Part shown: positions 23,325-35,085 of the stretch, in pieces
How positions within the stretch are numbered: position 1 is the stretch's first letter
How the letters are laid out: every line of letters starts with the position of its first letter
NCBI GenBank assembly: GCA_009869945.1
Contig: WIXG01000030.1
Span: 1 to 64,000, forward strand
Reading direction: 5' to 3'
Length of the DNA stretch: 64,000 nt
Origin: Mesaphorura yosii
Taxonomy: Eukaryota > Arthropoda > Collembola > Poduromorpha > Tullbergiidae
Position numbers and translations under genes: made by a program
The notes under the pieces: model-generated
Told to the model about the DNA's origin: nothing
The model's input: the letters and a program-made list of their open reading frames with translations, nothing else
Database searches by the model: none

Positions 23325-25082
23325 CATATCTTTGTCTCTAGTATAGTATTACATATATTGCGCTAATTGTGGGACGATAAACAGCGTAATTCTGAACTGC
23401 CTGTTTTGAGTTGGACCTCCCAAATTTTATGCGTTACGTACGAGTTTCAAGCTTCTAGGAGTTTGATGACGGAGTTCCGAATTCGAACACGTTTCAACTG
23501 ACGCCTACAGCCTTTCTTCTTGTAAACAATCCCAACCTGAGCCGTCAAGCATCCAGTCAAAACTCAAGTGGCACAGAGCAGGCAGGCAAACGAGACTACG
23601 ACAGGAAGTGCGGAGGACGCTTCACTCTTGGATTGCCTTGCCATGCCATGACTCCGACAATCAAGTGGTAAACTAGCGTCAAATTTCTGCGTGGTGGTGA
23701 TAATCTTCGTCTTACACACTAAATCCGACTTTCTCTGAATGTTGGTAACCGAAATGATGAATCACCGTCAGCCTGCTGCCTGAATCCTTAATTCCGATGA
23801 AATCCAATCAACATTGCACCATGGGCCGCATCTTATCACACAATTTCAATTATTCTTATTGATGGTAACCGGCTTGGTTACTTTGTTACGAATGATTTGT
23901 GTCACTCGAGTCCCATATGTGCCGTGTCGCTCCATTAAGAGGGTTGTCGGTGGAGTGGCACCGGGCTAGCACAAGAGATGTGCACTCACTTGGTTCACTA
24001 TTCAATTAAGAGCGGCCGGCGAGGTAGGCAGCTCGGTACAGATCTAATTTTCGCGACAATTAGAACCTTTCTGGTGAAAATTAAAGTCCCGTGACAGATT
24101 CAGATTTCACAGCACCACGGCACATTTGCAGATTGAGGCCAAACCTTGGCTTGGCTCTTTCATTTCTGTTTCGACTTTGCTGTCTTGACGCTGCGCCGAG
24201 GCCAACGATGGTGTCAGGTCGCATGTTTACAAAGAAAGTGATTAAAACAACCTTCGACGAGCCAAATTACTGCGAACAATAGTGCTCTGAGCAGCAGAAG
24301 CGATTCTTGTGAGCAATCCACCGCTGCCAGATGTAGTTTAAGAGCGCATCAGTCAACGAATCGCCTGAAAGTCAATGTCGTCATTTGTTTTGCATGCGTG
24401 GTACGAGATCCGAGATCCGAGATCATCTGGAGCAGCTAGCAAATGAATCAGCGAGATCGCAATACTGAGACGTAAGTTACGAGCTAGACGTTAAGAAACC
24501 GTAAAAGTTTATTTTTTTAGCTTCACAAAGAGTTTTACAGTTGTACGGATTTAATTTTAGTATTTCCGTCGACACGATTTACCACGACAACACGATCGAG
24601 TTGTAGCTCTAAAAGTGCAGCTTGTTCGTACAAAATTTGCCTGAAAATCTGCTGTGCTAGGCTGGCCGTTGCACGAGGCTGAAGTTGTAAACGTGAGACG
24701 TGAGCTTTTTCTCTTTTTCTGAGACGGCATGAACATGAACCAAAGTTCGCATTCGGTTTTTCTAAGACATTCATTCATGACGTACTTTTGTTCATGTCGT
24801 TTAGGATGTTAACTTCTTAATTCCTCTCATCTCCGTTTCTTCTTCTACTTCTTCTCAGTTGAACGCAACGCTAGCGAGCGACCCGCCGATACGAAGCTGC
24901 CGCTCCCGATCCAGTCCAACCCGTTCTTAATTGCAGGACGACAATACGATTGGCATTCACTCATAGTTTAAAGCGGTGCAAACTGCACGCTGATTTGTAC
25001 AGTTTCGATTTTCGAACTCGTGCACCTCACTTTTCCTGTGCTGGAAGTAAAAGTTGTGCAAACAAATTGGCTGTTGTTATTA
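23325..25082. other. intergenic region after SLC5 C
   Basis: Probably the 3' UTR of SLC5 C, without a clear canonical polyadenylation signal, then the promoter and 5' UTR of the first start exon of the coiled-coil gene. No other coding sequence or repeat was recognised. Confidence 0.4.
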
Positions 25083-25162
25083 ATGGATGAGGTCTTCAAG
25101 AAGTTGCAAGACGACAATCAGAATGGAGGCAGCGAGTGCCTGTCACAATTCATTCAACACTG
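25083..25162 (+). CDS. alternative first coding exon of the coiled-coil gene
   Basis: ATG followed by 26 complete codons plus two bases, ending at a strong donor (TG/GTAAGTC). The peptide starts MDEVFKKLQDDNQNGG and ends FIQH plus a split Trp codon. Its donor phase (2) equals that of the 28395-29074 exon, so splicing to the shared exon at 29187 would give an in-frame protein with a 27-residue N terminus in place of the 227-residue Ser/Asn/Gln-rich one. No other gene lies between the two. Inference only: it might instead belong to an unseen gene. Confidence 0.45.
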
Positions 25163-28100
25163 GTAAGTCAAGATAACAAAAGTCCAATTAAGTGCTTGCA
25201 GACTGCGATGTGTAATTAAGAACGGAACGCTTTGGAGCTTATCTCGGTTCAGCTTATCTAGAGCATGTCTCATTTGCTGATGTAAGACTGATATAATTAA
25301 GACTAAGGCTGGTATTGGCAGCCGATGCGAGGAGATTAATTGTCTTCTGAAATTGGCGAAGGCGCAAATCTTTAAGTACAGAAGAAATCGTCGCCATATA
25401 CATCGACGGACGCCACTGCTTCACTTTCAAGTCTCTTGACGTTCTCCTTTTTCGTCGCTTTAATAAGTTTAACTAATTCTAGTTCGATTTAATTCAATTC
25501 AGCCGTGCATTCGATCTATCCAACTCGTACAAAATTTGCAACACCATTTCGCGTGCATGTTGGCTGTCATATTCCACATTGGTCTAAGTCCCTCCTGTTC
25601 ACATTGGCGCATGCATAAATAGATGCTCAAGTTGACCCTTTCTCTGAATCTGACTGTACTATAATTTAATCCGTTCAACCGCACCGCACGGTACAAGGAA
25701 AGGAAGTAACACATTAACACTCGAAAGCACGTGTTTTCGGCCAAATATTTGTAAAATCACAAATATGATTTCAGATGACTTCTCATCATCAACAATCGAT
25801 TATCTTGAGTGCACTTGTAATTGGTGTGTTTTCACCAAAATGCGGCCTAAGAAAAATTTGACTGATTAAATTCCACGCAAAGCCTCAATATCACACAGTG
25901 GAAAGCCCTTATCGTCACTTAATCTCTCTCGTCGTGTGAATCTTTTGCGATTATAATCCGCAACGAGCGTTCGCCTTTGACTCTATCGCAGTTGCGTCGA
26001 GCGTACCGTACCGGAGTGCGGAGGCATTGACTTTGAGTTGGCAATGCCAAGCTAAACTCGACGCAAATACCCGTGTAGTTATCAAATGATTTATTTTGAG
26101 CCAGCCAACTAAACCGCGCCCATGTTAACTTTACCATTTAGTCGAAATGTCTATTTGAGTTGCTACTCTCATTTGTTATACGCTTGTAGGGCCTTATTGC
26201 CAGCTCCTGACTCTCCTATCTACTCATCTGCAATACGCGTAATTGACGATTGTAGGCAAATTTTATGCAAAGGTTGCTTGCGCATTGAATGCCACATAAA
26301 TAATCCCACAACACGGGTGCCAACGGGCTCACAACAACCGACAGCCAGTGATGCTAAGATTCGTTTTTCGAGTCGGCAGTTGTTTAGATATTAGGATATT
26401 TTGTTTTGAGTTCTGCTCCAGTTTTATTACGATTACAACGAACTAACGAACTCAGTCAGTCTGGGTTTTTTTTACCCATTTACGTATCATGATATTTATA
26501 ACTTTGTGTTGTTACAACTTGATAGCGTGACACTCGGTTTGGGCGCCGTAGTAAACACAAAAAACACTGCAATTCATTCCTCACATTAAAATTACAGAAG
26601 GCGGAAGGCACGTTGACTTTGAATTCAAGTATAAACAAGGCGATGGCGAGTTTGGCGAAAGATCTGGTGAATCTGGCGACCGTGATTATAGGAAAAGTCC
26701 ATGACTCACTAGACAGAGTTCCCAATACGCACGAAGATGATCAATTGCAGCAATAGTTGCGACTTGGCCAGTCGCGGATTTTAAATTATAACCGCGAGTG
26801 TGGCCGCAATACGTAATTATTTTATTCGGGTCCGGATTAGAAGCTATAAAATTATTCCTCTCCACTGATTGACAGTGACAGGAATTAACTCCCGCTGTCG
26901 CGCCGCGGTGGAACAAGGCAACGTCTAGGCTGTAAACTAAACTCATTTGCGCATGATTTTGGGCCCACACGGCCTTGATATCATCATGTCGTAAACACGA
27001 GCCACACGACACTCATTTGCGTCTGTCTTCTCCTTCTGTCTGACAGATTCCAGATTAATAATTCATTGATAACTTGTCGAAGCAGAGCCAGACTGAAATG
27101 TGGTGAAATACTGCCAAAAACAATTGTGAGATCTTCACGAGCTGAGACGCAAATGAAATCCTTCTTTGCATTTGCATGCGTTTCGCTGCTCGCAATTGGA
27201 AACCGACCAATACCATGATGAATGACAAAGAAATGAAGGAGCGACGGATTTGGTTATAAATTACTGTTTTATTACTGTTGTTGGAAAACGTAAGACGTGG
27301 TTCAAAAGCAAAACGTTGACTGTGTTGGGCGACTAGGCGCAGACGGGCGCATTTCGCCATTCGTGAAAAGAACACGAGCTAATTGTTGCTACAGATCATC
27401 TGCGTCAAGTGTCGAATGCATACGTATTTTGCGTCCTCTGTATTGCATCATGTTCAAAGCTTATTTTTAAACCTGCTGCTATTGCTCTTGTCGTCGTCAC
27501 GAATTTACGTCTTCTTCGTATACGTCTTACCGTCAAGCAGTTAAAATTCGGTAGCAGAAGCCGGGCTGAGTTCTTGCCTTTTATACTTAAAAATACATCC
27601 ACACATAACCACATGCACTGTGGCTCGTTTTCAAGAGTATAGCATTAGCATTGAACACATGGCAAATGGTGATGGCAATAATGATGAAGATGAAGCGAGT
27701 TTAGTTTTGCAAAAGAAAAACTGTTTGCCTGTGTGTAGTTTATTTCTTGGCACAAATTATTGTCGGTTGTCTCACTCCTCTGAAATGCTATTAGAAGTGC
27801 TGATCTAAACGATCCCAAAACCTTCTCGCGGCGTATCATTTCATTCAATAATTCGGATCCGAGACCTGTGCAAGCGAACGAGTCGTAGTCATATATAAGC
27901 TGGAGTTAGCACACTTTTAGAAAACTTGGTTCGACTTCAAATCCAAAAGCAAGTCATCGTTGGCATTACGCAACAAACACGACCGAGTCATCTTAGAAAT
28001 GTTACAGGTCCACAAGTGAGGAGGCAGAAGCTGCGACGGAAACTTGTCCTCATACTTGACGCTCCCGTGAAGCTGTAACATTCGCTACTTGCATGTCGTC

Positions 28101-28394
28101 TCGTTCGGTGTGAAAACTATCAACAGCAATCATTCGAGTAGAATTGTCTTGCTTAGCTCGTTTTAAGTCAATGAGTCGTTGTTCCATTTTTAGTTTAAAT
28201 CGGTGCGTCGTTGTGTGACACGACTTCAGTTTTCACTTTCTCTTGTATAATTACGTATGAGGTGGTTGTTCGCATTTCTCTTTTTCTACGCCGTGGCCAC
28301 ACCGCAATTTGCAGAGTCGTGTTTCAAGCTCCGTTAGATTGTTACATTCCGAAGGTCAACGTGGTACTTTTACCATTTCATTTCACCTGTGACA
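25163..28394. other. intron or promoter region of the coiled-coil gene
   Basis: If 25083-25162 is an alternative first exon, this is its 4-kb intron to 29187. It would also contain the promoter and 5' UTR of the second start exon at 28395. AT-rich, with no recognised gene or transposon. Confidence 0.4.
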
Positions 28395-31300
28395 ATGTTT
28401 GGCTTCCTGTTCAAAAAGAAAGGAGCCGATAAGGACGGACTAAAATGTGGAAGTGGCAACGGTAACAATAACAACAGTGCCGCCGCAGATGCCTCTGCTA
28501 CGGCTTCTGTTCCTAAGCCTTCCTCCCGCAGGAGAAACAGTAACAACACCGACTCCAGACGAGGGTCCAAATCATCGACAGCGCAAAACCCCGCTTCACA
28601 ATGCCTAAGTAGCTTCTCTCCAACAAACTCGTTGACTTTCTTCAACAAAGAACAAGTGACTCTGCCAAATGAATCGGGTTCCCTGCGTGATCTCACAAGC
28701 GTCATGTCGATGCCCAAGCTTAACGCAGAGAAGAGGCACAGTGACGGCTTCGATAAAACTCCAGTCGAAGTTGCAGACTCCAGTTTAGCAAGACAGCAGC
28801 AACAACCTGCTCATTTTCAAAATATCAGAAGCTCACTGAACGAAGAAATCTTTGCACAAAGCTCCTTCAACGGCCCAATTAACAACGACAATAATAGCAA
28901 CAAGAATATTCCGGAACCTGACTCATCCCGTCCTCAACCACAGCTTCAACCCACACCAAACAGCTTTGGCTGTGAAGACTCTTGCTCAGCGACCAAAATA
29001 AAACCAACTGACTCAATAAATCCCTCATTCGAAACTAAAAAGGCTGATGAATGTTTTGACTGCAATATTCCAATGTAATTCAGCAACCGTTTTTGTCAAC
29101 AGATTTTAGCACACAAGTGCAATATCCCACCTACGAATTGGATTCCACCATTGTTTGCTTATGCATGTTTTTGCTTCCCTTTTCAGGCGAGACTTGTCAG
29201 ACGCTGAAAGAAAGGCTGTTGATGACCTGGATGAAATTCGCTCGAAATTGTTAAGTAAGGAAACCGAAATCAGTTTGCTTCATGCTGACATCAACATGCT
29301 CTCGGCAGATCGCGACAATAAGATTGTGGATGTCGAAGGTAACACCCACGACTTAAAGCTGGATGATATCTCAGCAAGATCTTAGCTGAGAAAGATTATT
29401 TTTCAGCTCTATCGGCTCAAGTTAGAAAACTTCGCGAAGAGAATGACACGGTGCTAGCAACCATTCAGAGCATTGAGACCGAATTGAAGGATTTGAAGAC
29501 CACAAATGCACAACTTACAGAAGAATTCTTGGAAAAAGCAGGTAAGGCCATCAAACATCAAAAGATCGCGTGCTGATTTTAAGCCTTAACTAGCTTGAAA
29601 TTTGTTCCGATCCGACTAGAGGTTTTAGTTGGATGAAGAATTGCGTTAACGTGCTTCTAGAATTTCCTACACGGAAATAAGCCAAGCGTTCAGGCGTTGA
29701 CATTTGAAGTTAGGGCTTCTGTCAAGCTAATTTTAGTTGAAGTATGACCCGTGCCATGCGCTAAAAGAAGGCGATTTGGATCTCGCCCGTTCCGAACAGA
29801 CTCGACGAATGAAATTCACTTGAATTAAGCTCCTAATTTTCGTATGACAAATCTCCACACCGACTCGGTCGAGAGAATCATCATCTGTGCTCGTAGTAAC
29901 AAGTGCCAAGATGCAAAAAATAAATCTACAAGGTGAATTGTATTAAAAGATTCCTGTAAGCCACTCCATCTGATTCATACTACAACATGCAAACACTCAC
30001 ATGCAGTCGGGATTATTTTAGATGACGAGTTCTCAGGGGTAAATCATTCGAAACTGGTTTAAGTAAACAATAAAACTCTACACTCCCATCGTGCTACAGC
30101 AAATGACAATTGCGAAGGCTGTCATTGAGACAGGAGCATAAATTCGTGCGTAAATGCATCAACACTCAAATCGTGCGGGAACTGACTGATTTATCAGCAC
30201 GAAATATCGACAATTAACATTAATGTCATGACGTATGTTTTAATTTATTTGCAGATCAAGCGACAAATCTGGAAGTGGAAAAGTTTCATTCCAGTAAACT
30301 CGTAATCGACGACAAAATCAAAGAATTGGAGCTCCAAGTCAAGAAACTTGAAAAGGAACGCGATGACCTCGTGGTGGAGCACGAGGCGATTGAGGTGGAA
30401 CGGGAAGAAGAGCTTCGTGCCCTCCAGAACGCACTGGACGATGCCCTCGAACAAAAAATTAAAATTCAAGCGAGATACGAAAAAGACTTCCAGAATTTGA
30501 AGTCTAGCTGCTCTGAGCAGCAGCAAAATCTGCTGGACGACTTTGAGTGGAAACTCAGACAAGTGGAGCAAAGCTGGAAAAAGAAGATTCAAGAAAGAGA
30601 TAAACAGGTAACCTATAGCGAAGATAGTATTGACGTTTATGTCGTCGTGCCTAACCAGCCTGACGCCCAAACGACTCAAACGCTTTTCCTTCAGTGTGAC
30701 GAGAAAATGAAGGACATGCGATCTGTTTGGGAGAAAGAGCTACACAACGAAAAAGAGAAGCTGAAGGAGGAGCGGACTCAAGTCGAGCAGCAAATGAGAC
30801 AAGTGAGTCAACGATTGGTAAATCGCTGATTGTGTTGACCTTTTGTGACCTCCACCGCGTTTTACCAGGTTTGCCATTTAAAATCTTATGAGGTTGAAGT
30901 GGTTCAACTTCGTGGCCTGACACACGAGCAGCAGAGAGCCCTCCGTTCTGCTGCACGACAAATTGAACACTTGAAGTTCAGCGAGAAGGTTTGTCACGAC
31001 GAGTTGTACACTGTTCGAAGCTTGTTGGACAAGCAAAAGGCACATCTTCAGGCCGTCCAGACGGCACATCAGCGTAGGCTTGAGGTCATGGAAGAAGGCA
31101 TTCAGGCCCAGTTGGACAAACAAAGGAATGAGCTAAACTCGGCGGTGAGCATTTAAAAATAAATTTAGCCTATTTCTAGCCAAGAAATTATTTTGTTCCT
31201 GATTAGTGGGAAGACCGAATGAGAGGCGAATGCTCAAGACTGAAACAAGACTTGTGTAAGCTTCACATTGAGGAAAAGCATTTGGCGGTAGAGTCCATGA

Positions 31301-32678
31301 AACTTCAGAAGGAACAGGCGCTGTCGTCGGCGAGACAAATCTGGGAAAGACAAAGGAAAGATCTACTTCATGAGGTAGATCATTTGTCAACTCTCAACTG
31401 ATTGATCAATCACCACGACAGTGAGACACCGTATCGAATTTTCGATTTTCACAGATCTCAAAATTGAAGGACACTATTACGGAGAAAGATTCTACGAGTC
31501 ACCGTGAAATGGAGAAAATCATAACTCAAGCTGACCGCGAGATTTGGGAACTCCGAAGAATTCTGGAGAAAACTACAAACAATCATTCGGATCAAATCAC
31601 ACGACTTCAGGATAAACACGGCGAAGAAATGGGTAGGGAATTTGTAAATAAATATTTGCTAGGGCTGCGCCTTCTGCGCAGGTTTCAAACCATCGTATTG
31701 TGCTTTTGCAGATTCCCTCCAAAGACGCCACGACGAGTTGCTTGAGAAATTGAATGAGGTCCAGGCATCTCTGAAAGATGCCCAGGAAAAACTGAAAGAG
31801 AAATCTCAGCAACAAGCTGCGTACCTTAACGACAGACTTGGAGGCATGATTCCACATACAAATGTAGTGAACAAGGTAAACCAATTGACTATAGTTCGCT
31901 GTGTCGAAATTTTATGGTGTGATATTTCCTTAATTTCGACAGAGTGACTCTGGCTGCGGTGACGACTCTTCCGATTCGGATCGAGATGCCGACAACGTGG
32001 AGGCTGACTCTGAGGAATGCAGTGATGAGGAGGACGATGACGACGCGATGGTCACCGCTTCACTTGGTACCTTTTGTGACAGTCAGTCGTCAAACTTGAG
32101 CCGGTACGACGAAGCCCACAGCACGATGGAGAACGAGGATGTTGTCGTCAGCAGCTTGCGAGAGGAAGTTGCCACATTGCAGGGTTCGATTGAAAAATTA
32201 ACATCAACACTCATCACACCAACAACTCCAGAAGAACCTGCTGCGATGGGGAGTGAGACGGTCAACGGTTCTCTGTTGTCCATGTCGGACGAAGGAAGTT
32301 GTTGCGAATCTTCGTCTGAAGTTGCTGAGTAAGTGATCAACACGCAACTAGCAACTTTGCGCGGACCAGAGTCTGAATTGAACTGCATTCCATCCATTCG
32401 CTCTCCTCCCACTTCTTGTTCCATTCATATTCGTTGTCCATATTTATGAGTGTCTGTCCTCTTTTCTCTTAATTACCCTTTCGTAATTTGTCTTGTACTC
32501 TGCTCGTTTAGTTTCTGTTTCTTTCTTTCTCTTTGATTCTTCTTTTTGCAGGCGCAAGCCAATCCCATCCTTTCTCTTGATGTGTGCGATTCCTGTGGCC
32601 ACATACTATCTCTTCCATTCACTCTTTCTGCTCCTCTGGACACTCTTGGTCCTCATCGCATTAATTTTACGCATGTAG
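28395..32678 (+). CDS. coiled-coil protein with C-terminal membrane anchor (long isoform)
   Basis: Eleven exons close in phase to 908 residues: 28395-29074, 29187-29338, 29407-29541, 30255-30607, 30695-30802, 30869-31144, 31207-31374, 31455-31632, 31712-31875, 31943-32328, 32552-32678. Residues 1-227 are low-complexity and rich in Ser, Asn, Gln and Pro, after a start MFGFLFKKKG. From about 228 to 730 the chain is a nearly unbroken coiled coil of charged heptads. An acidic region with clusters of Asp and Glu (DEEDDDD) follows. The last exon gives a hydrophobic segment (FLLMCAIPVATYYLFHSLF onward) ending a few residues before the stop, so a tail-anchored protein facing the cytosol is likely, as in golgins and other organelle tethers. 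No specific family is recognised with confidence. The 87-base intron at 30608-30694 is itself open. AATAAA lies at 32984-32989. Confidence 0.85.
30608..30694 (+). other. in-frame, stop-free 87-base intron (possible retained intron)
   Basis: Bounded by GTAACC and CTTCAG. Its length is a multiple of three and it has no stop in the coding frame, so retention would add 29 residues (including DSIDVYVVVPNQPDAQ) inside the coiled coil. The added stretch is not heptad-like and contains Pro, so it would break the coil. Splicing is the more likely default because it keeps the charged heptads continuous. Confidence 0.5.
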
Positions 32679-32983
32679 ATTCGCACAAGCAGTTGACAAT
32701 AATTGTGAACTATGAACTGTGCTAATGCAGACAGTATTTCCGGTGCCGGCACACGGCACGCAAACTGCAGAGCGGAACCTTTTTATAGCTTTTAATATTC
32801 ACGCAACTTCTTTATCTTTGTTTTTGTGCTTTTACTGTGTTGATATTTTCTGTATGTAGTTTTCTGTTGTTATGATCTGCACGAAGAATTCATGCGGCTG
32901 TTGTATCGTGAAAATATGTGAATAATTGTGCCTTGTGTTACTATACGTCAAAAACTTAGTTGTAGTTGTGGCATGTTGGACAA

Positions 32984-32989
32984 AATAAA
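32984..32989 (+). other. polyadenylation signal for the membrane-anchored isoform
   Basis: AATAAA about 300 bases after the TAG stop of the 32552-32678 exon and before the alternative last exon, so it can end the membrane-anchored transcript. Confidence 0.65.
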
Positions 32990-33106
32990 GATTACCCTTG
33001 TTGATGTCGTACGCTTCTTCGTCTAAATTGCAGTCCACGTGTCCTTCTCATCACTCGTCGACTAGTCTCACTTCAGTGTGCAATTTTATCTTTTATAATT
33101 TTGCAG

Positions 33107-33146
33107 CAGCGACGAAGAGGAAGAGATTGAAGATGAAGTCAACTAA
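33107..33146 (+). CDS. alternative last exon of the coiled-coil gene (soluble acidic tail)
   Basis: A clear acceptor (TTTTGCAG ending at 33106) is followed by 40 bases that join the donor at 32328 in the same phase as the membrane exon does. The resulting tail is DSDEEEEIEDEVN then stop, giving an 879-residue protein with no membrane segment. A separate AATAAA at 33223-33228 would serve this transcript. If the donor at 32329 is not used at all, a TAA at 32330-32332 gives a third, also soluble, end. Confidence 0.6.
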
Positions 33147-33222
33147 TTCGAGATACAAACTTCCTTTACATTTTCCGTTTCGCTCTTCTCAATGTCGTCT
33201 ATTCAAATGATGAATAATTGTT

Positions 33223-33228
33223 AATAAA
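33223..33228 (+). other. polyadenylation signal for the soluble isoform
   Basis: AATAAA 77 bases downstream of the stop of the alternative last exon. Confidence 0.6.
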
Positions 33229-33428
33229 AATAAGTGAATTTTATGACAACTCAAGCCTGTCGTGCGTCTGTGATTATGATTTCTCAAATTTGAATATCTT
33301 AAGTCAATATAATACATTTTAGTGCACTTGTGATGTACTGTAAAGTTAACTTTGGTATTGTAGCAAGTGGAAAGTGGACAGTTGACGCCCCGTGCCGGAC
33401 AGGCAATTGGTTGATTGGATGGATGGTT

Positions 33429-35085
33429 TTAGAACTCGGTGCTGAAAGGGTAGTACTTGTGGTGTTTATTCCATTCCAGATGGCAAACACGACCATCGGA
33501 CCGAGTGAACGTGTTGACGTAATCCATGTCGTCCGGAGACAGTGTAAAGTCAAAGATGTTGAGGTTCTCAGCCAGTCGGTTCTTGCTGACTGTCTTCGGA
33601 ATCGCAATAATGCCGCGTTGCACCTACACCGAAAAATAAATCGTGAACACCTGTTCGAGCATTTGATGGCTAAGGTCTAAAAATGGCGGCCTGCTTACCA
33701 ACCAACGAAGAATGACTTGGGCAGTGCTCTTTCCATACTTCTCACCAACTTCCCGAAGTTTCGGGTCATCGAGCAATTTGACATCATCAGGTTTAGCCCA
33801 AGGTCTGTCTGGAGAGCCGAAGGGGCTGTAGCCATTCAAGACGATGCCCTTCGATTTGCAAAACTCAAAGAGCTTGGCTTGATTAAAGTATGGATGGCAT
33901 TCAACCTGCGTAGAAAAGCCATTAAAGACTCATTAGCGATTATCTCGAAACTCCGTCTCAGGTTGCTCGTGACATGGTTCGGACCTGGTTCACGGCTGGC
34001 ACAATCTTGCCATTGTCCAGCACACGTTGAAGCTGATCTTTGTTGAAGTTGGAAACACCGATGCTCTTTGTCAGACCCAGCCCAGGCAATTCTTCCACAG
34101 CCTTCCATGTATCCAGAAAGTCCGCATCGCTGAAGATTATTTGGCCGTCCTCGCCTCTTGGAAACATCTCATCGCCTTCCTTGAATCCCATCGGCCAGTG
34201 AATTAAGTACAAGTCCACGTAGTCAAGCTGCAAGTTGGCCAGCGTCTCCTTGATGCCCTTCATCACGCGGTCTTTGGTATGGAAAGTGTTCCACAGCTGC
34301 AAAAGGGATAAAGCTCGATTATGGTGGCGGTGAATTGAGGTACCTTAGTTGGGAACCGACATTTTACGTCGTGATGTTGGTCTTACCTTGCTTGTCACAA
34401 AGATATCCTCACGTCTGATAACTCCGGCTTTAATTTTCGCTTGAATTGCGTCTCCGACCTCTTTCTCATTCCCGTAGGCGTACGCGCAATCGATGAGACG
34501 GTACCCAACATCAATGGCATCTTGGACAGCGCGATTGACTTCACCAGGCTGGGACTAAGAAATGACAAAGGCCATTAAACGACACTGACAATTGTGTTGT
34601 CAATGGAACGGCGAAGCATATGCATGGGAAAACGACAAGTTCTTTACAATCTACATAATCATGTCAATACGAAGCATTACAATCACAAACAAAAATGAGA
34701 CACACACAAAGCACAAAGTAAAAATGTGTCCTGCAGTAGCAGCCGGTGTCCTGTCTACAAGGATAAGTTGTAAATTGTTATTGCGGAATGGGAATGCAAT
34801 TCAATCGCACGCTCCGCTCACACTTTGCGTTTAACCAGCTTTGCAAATGTAAGTGTGTCAAGGGTGAATAAATGTCATTGGATGAAAATGAAAGCGTTGG
34901 TAACAAGTAACAAGTGTAGCCAGCGAGTTAATTCATGCCAAATGCAGATACAAGCACACATGGTCAAATTGCTTATGACAGTGATTTGCGAATGGAAAAT
35001 TTTAACTTACTTTCCACGTTCCGAGTCCAAAAATCGGCATTTGGAAGCCGCTGTTCAACTTCACCGTTGGAACCTTGGAAGCCAT
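33429..35085 (-). CDS. aldo-keto reductase, AKR1-like
   Basis: Five exons on the minus strand (35085-35011, 34554-34387, 34296-33985, 33905-33699, 33623-33429) close in phase to 318 residues, the usual AKR1 length. It is a cytosolic NADPH-dependent reductase of aldehydes and ketones with a TIM-barrel fold. It starts [17 protein letters not shown] and carries GLGTWK. The catalytic tetrad is complete: Asp47 ([11 protein letters not shown]), Tyr52, Lys81 (VTSK) and His114 (LIHWP). Further signatures are GVSNFN, VECHPYF, the cofactor motif [13 protein letters not shown] and the C-terminal FSTEF. The start ATG fits the conserved N terminus. It converges on the coiled-coil gene: the two stops are 283 bases apart. 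Exact substrate and subfamily are not determinable here. Confidence 0.95.
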
